NCBI GenBank assembly: GCA_964402505.1
Contig: CAYOCP010000001.1
Span: forward strand, 255,002-319,001
Source: SLRI01 sp964402505
GTDB lineage: Bacteria > Pseudomonadota > Alphaproteobacteria > Geminicoccales > Geminicoccaceae
Length of the DNA stretch: 64,000 bases
Direction: 5' to 3'
Below, in pieces: positions 1 through 8,558 of this stretch. Each line of letters opens with the position of its first letter. Within the stretch, counting starts at the first letter, position 1. The translations under genes and the position numbers were made by a program. Below the pieces are notes generated by a model, which saw nothing but the letters and a program-made list of their open reading frames with translations, had not been told where the DNA came from and did not search any database.

Positions 1-1050
1 GACGTCGCCGATGCGCTTGACCGCCGCCGAATGCATGTCGCTCGTGAACTGCTGGTCGCGGAAGACGGTGAGGCCTTCCTTCAGGGTGAGCTGGAACCAG
101 TCGCGGCAGGTGACGCGGTTGCCGGTCCAATTGTGGAAGTACTCGTGAGCGATGATGCGCTCGACCTGGACGAAATCGGCGTCGGTGGCGGTGTCCGGGT
201 GGGCCAGGGTCGCCGAGGTGTTGAAGATGTTGAGGCCCTTGTTCTCCATGGCCCCCATGTTGAAGTCGCTGACCGCGACGATCATGAAGAGATCCAGATC
301 GTATTCGAGCCCGTAGCGTTCCTCGTCCCAGGCCATGGCCTTCTTCAGGGACGCCATGGCGTGGTGGCACTGGTCGATGAGCGGATGCTCGGAATAGATC
401 CGAAGATCGACCACCCGCCCGGATCGCGTGGTGAAGCTGTCCCGGAGCAGTGCGAGGTCACCGGCAACGAGGGCGAAGAGGTAGGCGGGCTTCGGGAAGG
501 GATCGTCCCAGCAGGCGAAGTGCCGCCCTTTCGGCAGGTCGCCCCGCTCGACGGGGTTGCCGTTGGAGAGGAGCTCCGGGTAGCGCGCCTTCTCGGCCTC
601 GATGCGGACGCGAAAGCGCGTCATGACGTCGGGCCGGTCCTGGAACCAGGTGATGCGGCGGAAGCCTTCGGCCTCGCACTGGGTGCAGAAGATGCCCGAC
701 GAGATGTAGAGACCTTCGAGCGCAGTGTTGGCTGCCGGCCTGATGCGGTTGGTGATCTCCAGGGTGAAGCGCTCGGGCGGCTCGGGCAGGGTCAGGCTGG
801 TCTCGTCGAGGCCATAGGCCTCGGGGCCGAGCTCCACGCCATCGATGGCGATCCGCACGAGCTCGAGATTCTCGCCGTCGAGCACGAGCGGTGCGGGCGC
901 CCCGGCCCGGCGGGCGCAATGCTGGCGGGCGGTGACGGTCGTGCGCTCGGGCTCGAGGTCGAAGTCGAGCTCGACCCATTCGGTCGAGAAGGCCGGTGGG
1001 GTGTAGTCCGCCAGGCGGACGGTGCGGCGCTCGAGTTCTCGGCTCATCAT
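1..1050 (-). CDS. pepN: Aminopeptidase N, N-terminal part (gene runs off the left edge)
   Basis: M1-family zinc metallopeptidase that removes N-terminal amino acids from peptides in the cytoplasm. About 350 residues are visible. The exopeptidase motif GAMENKG lies near residue 263 and the zinc motif HEYFHNW near residues 297-303, followed by GNRVTCRDWFQ, the same order and positions as in E. coli PepN. The C-terminal part lies beyond position 1. Two adjacent ATGs (1050 and 1047) could start it and neither has a clear ribosome binding site. It is divergent from the dehydrogenase gene at 1186. Function is secure from the motifs; only the start is uncertain. Confidence 0.93.
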   Translation of the reverse strand, partial: MMSRELERRTVRLADYTPPAFSTEWVELDFDLEPERTTVTARQHCARRAGAPAPLVLDGENLELVRIAIDGVELGPEAYGLDETSLTLPEPPERFTLEITNRIRPAANTALEGLYISSGIFCTQCEAEGFRRITWFQDRPDVMTRFRVRIEAEKARYPELLSNGNPVERGDLPKGRHFACWDDPFPKPAYLFALVAGDLALLRDSFTTRSGRVVDLRIYSEHPLIDQCHHAMASLKKAMAWDEERYGLEYDLDLFMIVAVSDFNMGAMENKGLNIFNTSATLAHPDTATDADFVQVERIIAHEYFHNWTGNRVTCRDWFQLTLKEGLTVFRDQQFTSDMHSAAVKRIGDV

Positions 1051-1185
1051 GGGGTTCTCGGGGTTCTGGCACGTCGGGTCTGGCGGGTCGGCTTGTCGGA
1101 CCCTTGGTGTGCGATTAGCTTCGCCCGCGCAAGGCCGGAGACCGGCCGAACGCTTTCAACACCGCACGAAGGGAAGGATAGGGCA

Positions 1186-2058
1186 ATGGCCAAGACCGCG
1201 TTTATCGGGCTCGGAGTGATGGGCTATCCGATGGCCGGACACCTGGCCGCCAAGGGGCACGAGGTCACCGTCTACAACCGCTCGGGCGAAAAGGCCAAGG
1301 CATGGACGGAGAAGCATGGCGGGCGTGCCGCCGGCACGCCCCGGGCGGCCGCCGAGGGGGCCGAGGTCGTGATGATGTGCGTCGGCAACGACGACGACGT
1401 GCGCTCGGTGGCGCATGGCGAGGACGGGGCCCTGGCCGGGCTCGAGAAGGGTGCCGTCCTCGTCGATCACACCACGGCCTCGGCCGAGCTCGCGCGCGAG
1501 CTGGACGCGGCGGCAGGGGAGCGCGGCTGCGGCTTCGTCGACGCGCCCGTCTCCGGCGGCCAGGCGGGTGCGGAGAACGGCGTGCTCTCGATCATGTGCG
1601 GCGGCAAGGCGGCTGATTTCAGCGTCGCCGAGGGAATCATGCAGGCCTATGGCCGGACTATCCGGCTCATCGGACCCGCGGGTGCCGGCCAGCTCACCAA
1701 GATGGTCAACCAGATCTGCATCGCCGGGCTGGTCCAGGCGCTCTCCGAGGGATTGAACTTCGCCCAAGCGGCGGGGCTCGACACGGACAAGGTGCTGGAG
1801 GTGGTTTCGGGCGGGGCGGCCGGCTCGTGGCAGATGAACAACCGCTGGAAGACGATGGCGGAGGGCAAGTTCGATTTCGGCTTCGCGGTCGACTGGATGC
1901 GCAAGGATCTGGCGATCTGCCTCGGCGAGGCGCGGCGCAACGGTGCGGCCCTGCCGGTGACCGCGGCGGTCGATCAGCTCTACCGGCTCGTGCAGCAGCA
2001 GGGTGGCAACCGCTTCGACACCTCCTCGCTGATTCTCAACCTGCGGGTCGGCGCATAG
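1186..2058 (+). CDS. NAD(P)-dependent 3-hydroxyisobutyrate dehydrogenase-family oxidoreductase
   Basis: Cytoplasmic beta-hydroxyacid dehydrogenase of the MmsB/GarR/GlxR group, 290 aa, the normal family length. The N-terminal Rossmann motif is GLGVMGYPMAGHL (residues 8-20), the substrate-binding DAPVSGG motif lies near residue 119, and the catalytic lysine is in GQLTKMVNQ near residue 170. The ATG at 1186 follows a purine-rich GGGAAGGA; the open frame continues far upstream, but that part is antisense to pepN. Substrate cannot be fixed from sequence: 3-hydroxyisobutyrate (valine breakdown), tartronate semialdehyde or a related small hydroxyacid. The gene stands alone with no pathway partners next to it. 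Confidence 0.85.
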   Translation: MAKTAFIGLGVMGYPMAGHLAAKGHEVTVYNRSGEKAKAWTEKHGGRAAGTPRAAAEGAEVVMMCVGNDDDVRSVAHGEDGALAGLEKGAVLVDHTTASAELARELDAAAGERGCGFVDAPVSGGQAGAENGVLSIMCGGKAADFSVAEGIMQAYGRTIRLIGPAGAGQLTKMVNQICIAGLVQALSEGLNFAQAAGLDTDKVLEVVSGGAAGSWQMNNRWKTMAEGKFDFGFAVDWMRKDLAICLGEARRNGAALPVTAAVDQLYRLVQQQGGNRFDTSSLILNLRVGA

Positions 2059-2171
2059 GGTGCCGCAGCGGCGTACGCACTTGGCGGCCGTCCGGCTCAT
2101 TCCCATATCTGCCATGCGGGGAGCCAAGCGGCCCGGCTCCCCGCCGGTAAGAGTCGCTGGAGTGACGGAGA

Positions 2172-2501
2172 ATGCAAGCGAGAGCCGTGAAGTTCGGAAT
2201 CGGCCAGATCGTCAAGCACCGCATGTTCCCGTTTCGGGGCGTGATCTTCGACGTCGATGCCGAGTTCGCCAACACCGAGGAATGGTACAACGCGATTCCG
2301 GAGGAAATCCGCCCAAAGCGTGACCAGCCCTTCTACCATCTCCTGGCCGAGAACGCCGAGGCCTTCTACGTCGCCTATGTATCGGAGCAGAACCTCCTGG
2401 CGGACGCGACCGGCGAGCCGGTCAACCATCCGCAGATCAGCGAGCTGTTCGAGGATCTGGACGCCGGTCAGTACACCCCCAAGCGCGTCTACGCGAACTG
2501 A
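2172..2501 (+). CDS. hspQ: HspQ-type heat shock / hemimethylated-DNA-binding (YccV) protein
   Basis: Small 109-aa protein of the HspQ/YccV family, which in enterobacteria is a heat-shock protein that affects Lon-dependent proteolysis and was also described as binding hemimethylated oriC DNA. The family signature runs through the whole chain: KFGIGQIVKHRMFPFRGVIFDVD near the N-terminus, then EEWYNAIP, QPFYHLL and a YVSEQNLL-type C-terminal part. The start at 2172 has only a closely spaced GGAG, so a GTG about 15 nt downstream is an alternative. Single gene, convergent with metE, with a strong hairpin between them. Confidence 0.9.
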   Translation: MQARAVKFGIGQIVKHRMFPFRGVIFDVDAEFANTEEWYNAIPEEIRPKRDQPFYHLLAENAEAFYVAYVSEQNLLADATGEPVNHPQISELFEDLDAGQYTPKRVYAN

Positions 2502-2592
2502 GCCACTGGCCGGGTCAGCGGCCGCCGGTACGAGGTGAACCCCTTCCACGGAGCGGCCAGCGTGGCCGCGATCGGGTGCATTGGCCAGGACA

Positions 2593-2623
2593 ACCACACC
2601 GAACCCAGGAGGTTCGGTGTGGT
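2593..2623. terminator. Perfect 13-bp hairpin between convergent hspQ and metE
   Basis: Arms at 2593-2605 and 2611-2623 are perfect reverse complements (ACCACACCGAACC / GGTTCGGTGTGGT) with a 5-nt loop. It lies between the 3' ends of two converging genes, the right place for a bidirectional terminator. No run of T follows on either strand, so it is not a textbook intrinsic terminator; it may act with Rho or protect 3' ends. Confidence 0.6.
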
Positions 2624-2640
2624 GGCTTGCATGGCGAGGT

Positions 2641-4989
2641 TCATTCGGCGGCGGCCGCGGCGACCGCGCGAAGCTGCCGGGCCGCTTCGACCATGTTGAC
2701 CAGCGCCGGGCGGACCTCCTCCCATCGCCGGGTCTTGAGGCCGCAATCGGGGTTGACCCAGAGCTGCCCGTCGGCGAGCCGTTCGCGGGCGAGGGTCAAG
2801 AGCTCGGTCATCTCCGCCACGGTCGGCACGCGCGGCGAGTGGATGTCGTAGACGCCGGGGCCGATCTCGTTCGGGTAGGCGAAGGTCCTGAAGGCATCGA
2901 GAAGCTCCATTCTCGAGCGCGAGGTCTCGATGGAGATGACGTCGGCATCCATGGCCGCGATCGAGTCGATGATGTCGTTGAACTCCGAATAGCACATGTG
3001 GGTGTGGATCTGGGTCGCATCCGCGACGCCCGACGCGGTGAGGCGGAAGCACTCGACGGCCCAGTCCAGGTAGCCGCGCCATGCCGACCGCCGGAGCGGC
3101 AGGCCCTCGCGCAGGGCGGCCTCGTCGATCTGGATCAGCCGGGCCCCGGCCGCCTCCAGGTCCTGCACCTCATCGCGGATCGCGAGCGCGATCTGCCGGC
3201 AGACCTCGGGACGCGGCAGGTCGTCACGCACGAAGGACCAGTTGAGGATGGTCACGGGCCCGGTGAGCATGCCCTTCATGGGCTTCTTGGTCAGCGACTG
3301 GGCATGGCGCCACCACCCGACCGTCATCGGTTGCGGCCTTGAGACATCGCCGAAGAGGATCGGCGGCCGGACGTAGCGCGAGCCGTAGCTCTGCACCCAG
3401 CCATGCCGGGTGAAGGCGAAGCCGGCAAGCTGCTCGCCGAAATACTGGACCATGTCGTTGCGCTCGAACTCGCCATGGACGAGCACATCGAGGCCGATGT
3501 CCTCCTGCCAGCGCACGGCACGCTCCGTCTCCTCGCGAAGGAAAGTCTGGTAGGCGGCATCGTCCAGCTCGCCCCTGGCATGTGCCGAACGGGCCTGGCG
3601 AACCTCGGCGGTCTGGGGGAACGAACCAATCGTGGTGGTGGGAAAGGTCGGCAGGCCGAGCCTTGCACGCTGTGCGGCCTGGCGGGAGGCGAAGCCGCTC
3701 TGCCGGCGCTGCATGGTCGCATCAATGGTGGCGAGTCTTCGGGCGACGGCGGGATCGTGCACCTTTCTTGACGTCCTGCGGCCGGTCGCGGCGGCGCTCG
3801 ACCGGTCGAGCTCGTCTCGCACCGTGTCACGCCCGCCGGCGAGCGCCCGGCCGAGGGTGGCGAGCTCCCCCATTTTCTGCACGGCGAAGGCGAGCCATCC
3901 CCGGAGCTCGGGGGCGAGGTCCGTCTCCGGATCGAGATCGATCGGCACGTGCAGGAGCGAGCAGGAGGGCGCGATCTCGATGTGGTCGGCGCCGCGGGCG
4001 GCGACCACGGGCTCGAGCCGGTCGAGGATCCGGGCGAGATCGGCCCGCCAGACATTGCGGCCGTCGATGACGCCGAGCGAGAGGGTGAGGTCCTGCGGCG
4101 CCCGAGCCAGGACCGGGTCGAGCTCTTCCGGAGCACGTACCAGATCGAGATGCAGGCCGGCCACGGGCAGGTCCAGCGCCAGTTCCAGATTGTTCCCGAG
4201 CCCGCCGAAATAGGTGGCGAGCATGACGTCGAGGCCCGGCACTTCGTCGGCGAAGCGTCGATAGGCGCCGCGAAGCGCATCCCGGACGACCGGCTCGAGG
4301 TCGAGCACGAGGCAGGGCTCGTCGATCTGCACCCAGCCGGCGCCGCTCGTCCTGAGCTGCTGCAGCAGCTCGACATAGACCGGCAGGAGATCGTCGATGA
4401 GCGAGATCGGATCGAACGTTTGATCCTGGCTCTTCGCGAGCTTCAGGAAGGTGACAGGTCCGAGAAGCACCGGCCGCGTCGCGTGACCCAGCGTCTTGGC
4501 CTCGAGATAATGGTCGACCGGCTTGGTCGCGGCGAGGGTGAAGCGTTGCCCCGGCTCGAGCTCCGGCACCATGTAGTGGTAGTTGGTGTCGAACCATTTG
4601 GTCATCTCGAGCGCCGGAACGCCAACCGCGCCGCCGCCCCGGCCGTGCGCGCAGGCGCCGGTATCGCCCTGGCTGCCGCGCGCCATGGCGAAGCTGGTGT
4701 CGAGTGGCACCGGACCGCCGCTCCAACCATAGGCGGCCGGAATGGCGCCCACCGTCACGGCCATGTCCAGCACATGGTCGTAGAGGGAGAAGTCGTTGGA
4801 CGGGATGACGGTAACACCTTCGGCCGCCTGGCGCGCCCAATTTGAAGCACGGAGCCCGGCCGCGGTCGCCTGCAGTGCTGCGGCGTCCGACTTGCCGGAC
4901 CAGTATGATTCGAGGGCCATCTTCAGCTCGCGGCGCGGACCGATCCGCGGCACGCCCAGGGTGCTGACGGGAAGAGAAAGCTCAGACAT
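2641..4989 (-). CDS. metE: Cobalamin-independent methionine synthase
   Basis: Transfers a methyl group from 5-methyltetrahydropteroyltri-glutamate to homocysteine, the last step of methionine synthesis, without vitamin B12. 782 aa, slightly longer than the 753 aa of E. coli MetE, with the expected duplicated barrel. The zinc/homocysteine site is visible as IHTHMCYSEF (His and Cys ligands), the VISIETSRS segment (Glu ligand) and CGLKTR (last Cys ligand) near the C-terminus. The ATG at 4989 is preferred over a TTG two codons upstream. Read alone on the minus strand; a 269-bp leader upstream carries an AT-rich palindrome that may be its operator. Confidence 0.96.
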   Translation of the reverse strand: MSELSLPVSTLGVPRIGPRRELKMALESYWSGKSDAAALQATAAGLRASNWARQAAEGVTVIPSNDFSLYDHVLDMAVTVGAIPAAYGWSGGPVPLDTSFAMARGSQGDTGACAHGRGGGAVGVPALEMTKWFDTNYHYMVPELEPGQRFTLAATKPVDHYLEAKTLGHATRPVLLGPVTFLKLAKSQDQTFDPISLIDDLLPVYVELLQQLRTSGAGWVQIDEPCLVLDLEPVVRDALRGAYRRFADEVPGLDVMLATYFGGLGNNLELALDLPVAGLHLDLVRAPEELDPVLARAPQDLTLSLGVIDGRNVWRADLARILDRLEPVVAARGADHIEIAPSCSLLHVPIDLDPETDLAPELRGWLAFAVQKMGELATLGRALAGGRDTVRDELDRSSAAATGRRTSRKVHDPAVARRLATIDATMQRRQSGFASRQAAQRARLGLPTFPTTTIGSFPQTAEVRQARSAHARGELDDAAYQTFLREETERAVRWQEDIGLDVLVHGEFERNDMVQYFGEQLAGFAFTRHGWVQSYGSRYVRPPILFGDVSRPQPMTVGWWRHAQSLTKKPMKGMLTGPVTILNWSFVRDDLPRPEVCRQIALAIRDEVQDLEAAGARLIQIDEAALREGLPLRRSAWRGYLDWAVECFRLTASGVADATQIHTHMCYSEFNDIIDSIAAMDADVISIETSRSRMELLDAFRTFAYPNEIGPGVYDIHSPRVPTVAEMTELLTLARERLADGQLWVNPDCGLKTRRWEEVRPALVNMVEAARQLRAVAAAAAE

Positions 4990-5088
4990 CGGCAAGACCC
5001 CAATGGGTGAATTTCAGGGCCGGCCACCGCGCTTTCGGGTCACCGGCCGGGGCGACCGGAAAGGCTGCGCCGGCATGGCTGGAAGGTG

Positions 5089-5103
5089 CACGGGTTTCCC
5101 GTG
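5089..5103 (-). promoter_or_regulatory. Small hairpin in the metE 5' leader
   Basis: CACGGG-TTT-CCCGTG, a 6-bp stem with a 3-nt loop, about 100 nt upstream of the metE start codon. The rest of the GC-rich leader has no B12-box or other recognised cobalamin riboswitch core. Regulatory value is unknown. Confidence 0.25.
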
Positions 5104-5181
5104 TCGCCCTACCCTGCCAACGCGGCCATGAACCGCGACAGGCTCAGCCTGCGGTGTCACGGCGTCGAAGTCAACGAGAAT

Positions 5182-5197
5182 ATAAAGACATCTTTAT
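5182..5197 (-). promoter_or_regulatory. AT-rich palindromic operator candidate upstream of metE
   Basis: ATAAAGAC/ATCTTTAT is a 16-bp palindrome with 7 of 8 positions matching per arm, the only AT-rich block in the metE-ppc intergenic stretch. From memory it resembles the ATAAAGATATCTTTAT-type operator described for SahR, the ArsR-family S-adenosylhomocysteine-responsive regulator of methionine-cycle genes in Proteobacteria. It lies about 195 bp upstream of the metE ATG, downstream of ppc. The assignment is by resemblance only; no sahR gene is in the window. Confidence 0.45.
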
Positions 5198-5258
5198 GTC
5201 CTGATGCCGCCCTGCGCGAGCGACAGACGGAAGGGGTCCCGGGCTTCCTTCGGTCGCG

Positions 5259-8225
5259 TCAGCCGATGGCGCCGATATGGTGCAGGACGCCGCTGCTGAT
5301 GCGGCGGATGACATCGTAATAGGCGGCGATCGGACGAAAAATCAGCTGGTGCTCCTGGGCGTAGGTGTGGCTTTCGCTGTCCTGGTAGGTGGCGGGCTCG
5401 CCGAAATCCAGGTCATCCCGCTCCTCGGTCAGCGGGAAGACTTCGGCCAGGAGCTCGAGCGTCGGCTCGATCTCGAGCCGCATCAGCCTGACGATCACCT
5501 CGTCGTGCGTGGTCTCGTTGCGGTCGCTGAAATCCGGGATGTGCACGGCCGCCTGCATCACCATCTGGATCACCGCGATCCTGAGCGCGTGCAGGGAGTT
5601 CAGGTTGTTGCGCGTCTCGAGATCGACGACGATCGGCTCGTCGCCGGCATCGCGGGTCAGCCGCCGATGCTCCCGCAGCGCCCGGGCCAGGTCGATATAG
5701 TCGCGGATCAGCGTCCGGCTGACCCGCCCGAGCCGATCGAAGAGCGCCATGCGCTCGACCACGCCGGAGACGTCGCGGAGCGTTTCCTCGAGCGCCGCGT
5801 CGGCCTCGAGTTGGGCGAGGCGCAGCCAGTCCCCCGGGTTGAAGAGGGCGACGTAGGCGACGAGCACATCGGGATCGGTGAACTTGAAGGCATGCTCGAC
5901 CATCGTCATCAGCCGGCGGAACCGCGCGCTCTCGCGATAGAGCCGCTGGAACATCTCGGGGTCCTTGTCGACCGCCTGGCCGACCCCACCGATGGTGTTG
6001 GCCAGAATGCCGAGTTGCTGCAGGATCGAGTTGTGCGGGATGGCGCGCAGTTGCGAGGGATGGTCGAGCGTGGCCGCGGCACCGCCACGCTCGCGCTGGC
6101 GCCGCCGCGGCCGCGAGCCGGTCTGGTAGAGCATGTTGGTGCCGAACACGCCGAGCAGGGTGGCGTAGCTCGGATCGTCGATGATCCGGGCGTTGAACAG
6201 GCGGATCGCGGCGAAGAACTCGTCGGTGTAGGCGGTCTCGGCGTAAAACGGATCGGGCTCCGCCGCTTCCCGCTCGAGGCAGTGCTCGAGCGCTCTCGTC
6301 AGGACCGCGAGGGCGGCGTGCTCGTGCAGGAAGAGGAGAAAGCCGTCGCCGCCCTGGAAGCTGCTTTCCTCGGTCAGCCTTATGCCCGCGAGCTCGAGCT
6401 GCCGCCGGCATTCCGGCGTGTCGTAATAGAGGAAGCGGTCGCGCAGGCTGTCGGGATGGGCGCCGCGGCCGATGCTCTCGCCATGCGTGTCGAAGATCAC
6501 GAGCTCGAGATCGGCGAGACCGTGCCGGACGAGCAGGCCGGCGAGGCCGAGGCGCAGCCGCTCGATGGCGAACGAGGCGGCGATCTGGCCGAGATAGCGG
6601 CCGGCGTCGGAGAACCCGGTCTCGATGCAGAGCCGGCCCCGGCCGCGCAGGTAGTCACGGAATGCGGGGACTGCGAGGGCACCCTCGAGCACCTCGATGC
6701 CGCGATCGAGCGCCTTCAGGGTCTCGAAGAGCGGCGAGATGTCGATGCGCCGGTCGATGCCGAACTGCTTGGCGAAGTAGAGGGCGGTGAGCAGGGTGAC
6801 GGGGGTCTCGCATTCGGCGATGAGGAAGCGAATCGGCTCGCTCGCGTCGAGATGCTTCAGCATCTGCGCCACCAGCATGAGGACCCGCCTTGCGGTCGTC
6901 TTCTCGGCCGCGACCGAGCCGAAGTTCACCGTCTCCGGCCGTGCCTGGTCGATGAGCTCGACGACCGCGTTCTGGTAGCTCAAGCGGTAGACCGGATCGT
7001 CCGCCGGGTGATCCATGCCGACCGTCTTGCGAATGGCGTTGTGAAGCTGGACCGCGTTGATGCGGACATGGGTCTGGGCAGCGGCGAGACCCTGGTTGGC
7101 GATCAGGGCGCGCAGCACCCAGAGCTCACGCCGGGTCGCGGGATCGTCGGCCGCCTGGAGCGCCCGCTCGAGCAGCGTCTGAAGCTGAACGGCATCGGTC
7201 AGCCGTCTCGAGCCTACGCGATGCATCTCGCGGGACATGGCGGCCAGCCGCTCGAGTGCCGCCGGGTCCTTCGGATCGAAGCCCTCGAACACCCGAAGCT
7301 CGTCGCGCAGCTCCTTGTCGGCAAGGGCCAAGCGGGCGGTGATCAGCTCGAGCACGGGTGCGGCGGGCCCGGCGCCGCCACCGCTTCGATGCACCGCGCC
7401 GATCCGCTCGACCATGTGCTCGAACTGGTCGATCTGAAGACGCACGCGCATAGCGTAGGTCGTGGCCCAGGAGATGTCGGCGCGACCATCGGTATCGTAG
7501 CCGACCCAGCTCGCGAGGCCGAGGAGACAGGGCTTCAGCTCGTGCCAAGTGTCGGGATAGTGGACATGAACGACATCGAAGACGATGCCGTAGATCGTGC
7601 GCAGCGCCTTGCGCAGGTTGCCGATCACCTCGACCGACTGCGCGTGCTCCGTGTCGAGATCGAGTTTTTCCTCGGGGCGGTGGTTGGCGAGCTCGACGCG
7701 CCGCAAGAGCTCCGCCCGGGCTTCGGGCGCGAGCACGCTGCCGTCGTCCGCCCGGCCGATGGCGAGACGGATGAGGTCGCGCTGCAGCGGCAAGGCCACG
7801 CTGAAGGTCGGATGCGCCGTCAGCACCAGCCCGTAGAGGCGTCGACCGAGCCGATCCTGGAGCTCGGCCATGGGCAGGAGCTCGCCTTTTGGATCGCGCA
7901 CCAGCCGCTCGATCAGGGCCTCGATGCGGCGACGGTTCTCGGCCGGGTCGGTTTCGCCGAGATAGGCATCAATACGCCTGGCCCGGGCAGCGAAGGCACG
8001 ACCGATCAGCCGCTGCACGAGGCGGCCGAGCGTCTGGCGGTCGATGGCACCGGCTTGCAACTCGACCCTCAGCTCGCCGGCGAGCAGCTCGATCGGGTTC
8101 GCGGCCGGGTCGATCTCGACCCGCTCGCGGTGGATCTCGAGGCGCTCCGCCCACTGGGCGATTCGCGCGTCGACGTCCCCAAGATCGTCCCGCCCTTCCG
8201 GGTTCGTCCGCGCCGTCTCGTTCAT
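5259..8225 (-). CDS. ppc: Divergent phosphoenolpyruvate carboxylase
   Basis: PEP carboxylase family protein, normally making oxaloacetate from PEP and bicarbonate. With the ATG at 8225 it is 988 aa. Recognisable family segments: VLTAHPT (His138, where most enzymes continue with Glu but this one has Phe), a WVGYDTDGRAD segment replacing the usual G-D-R-D-G-N, THGESIGRGAHP in place of HGRGGTVGRGG, and SQLRAIP near the C-terminal third. The usual C-terminal RNTG is absent; the chain ends HHIGAIG. An in-frame ATG at 8312 would add 29 residues, but that stretch is rich in codons rare here (ATA, TGT, CAA) and the 8225 start has GAAGG five bases upstream. Activity should not be assumed. Confidence 0.8.
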   Translation of the reverse strand: MNETARTNPEGRDDLGDVDARIAQWAERLEIHRERVEIDPAANPIELLAGELRVELQAGAIDRQTLGRLVQRLIGRAFAARARRIDAYLGETDPAENRRRIEALIERLVRDPKGELLPMAELQDRLGRRLYGLVLTAHPTFSVALPLQRDLIRLAIGRADDGSVLAPEARAELLRRVELANHRPEEKLDLDTEHAQSVEVIGNLRKALRTIYGIVFDVVHVHYPDTWHELKPCLLGLASWVGYDTDGRADISWATTYAMRVRLQIDQFEHMVERIGAVHRSGGGAGPAAPVLELITARLALADKELRDELRVFEGFDPKDPAALERLAAMSREMHRVGSRRLTDAVQLQTLLERALQAADDPATRRELWVLRALIANQGLAAAQTHVRINAVQLHNAIRKTVGMDHPADDPVYRLSYQNAVVELIDQARPETVNFGSVAAEKTTARRVLMLVAQMLKHLDASEPIRFLIAECETPVTLLTALYFAKQFGIDRRIDISPLFETLKALDRGIEVLEGALAVPAFRDYLRGRGRLCIETGFSDAGRYLGQIAASFAIERLRLGLAGLLVRHGLADLELVIFDTHGESIGRGAHPDSLRDRFLYYDTPECRRQLELAGIRLTEESSFQGGDGFLLFLHEHAALAVLTRALEHCLEREAAEPDPFYAETAYTDEFFAAIRLFNARIIDDPSYATLLGVFGTNMLYQTGSRPRRRQRERGGAAATLDHPSQLRAIPHNSILQQLGILANTIGGVGQAVDKDPEMFQRLYRESARFRRLMTMVEHAFKFTDPDVLVAYVALFNPGDWLRLAQLEADAALEETLRDVSGVVERMALFDRLGRVSRTLIRDYIDLARALREHRRLTRDAGDEPIVVDLETRNNLNSLHALRIAVIQMVMQAAVHIPDFSDRNETTHDEVIVRLMRLEIEPTLELLAEVFPLTEERDDLDFGEPATYQDSESHTYAQEHQLIFRPIAAYYDVIRRISSGVLHHIGAIG

Positions 8226-8333
8226 TCCGCCCTTCACCCTCGCCGCAAGCTCGCCCGGCCGCTCCGGCAGGCGCCGCAAGCGAGCTTGCTGCCAGGCGAA
8301 ACATATGTCCATGCCGCAAGCCCTGCCGCCGCA

Positions 8334-8348
8334 TTAACCCTCGTTTAG
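8334..8348. promoter_or_regulatory. CtrA-like site between ppc and the SYLF gene
   Basis: TTAA-CCCTCGT-TTAG matches the CtrA consensus TTAA-N7-TTAA with one mismatch. It sits in the divergent promoter region, 109 bp upstream of the preferred ppc start. In a genome this GC-rich about one such near-match per window is expected by chance, so this isolated non-flagellar site is weak. The rest of the gap (8226-8558) shows no gene. Confidence 0.3.
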
Positions 8349-8558
8349 CAGCTTCATGGCTATCATCCTGCCCCAGGTCCCCCCGAGCCCTCTCGTTGTC
8401 CCCCGGTCACAGTCGTCGGCCAGACGATCGTGACCGGCCGGGCAGGGCTTGGGTGCTCGGCGCGATCCGCGATAGATTTCCGCTCGCGCTTTCGCGACGG
8501 GCGCCGGGTTCGGGGTCGCGTTTGCGGTGTCCATGACTTTTCGACGAGTTGGATCAGA

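Noticed and set aside
31..1185. Extension of the dehydrogenase frame to position 31
   Set aside because: The upstream part is antisense to pepN; the family start and ribosome site are at 1186.
4990..5258. Cobalamin riboswitch upstream of metE
   Set aside because: No B12-box or conserved core elements were found on the minus strand.
5277..8348. A 1023-codon plus-strand reading frame opposite ppc
   Set aside because: Complete antisense shadow of ppc with repetitive, charged, domain-free translation.
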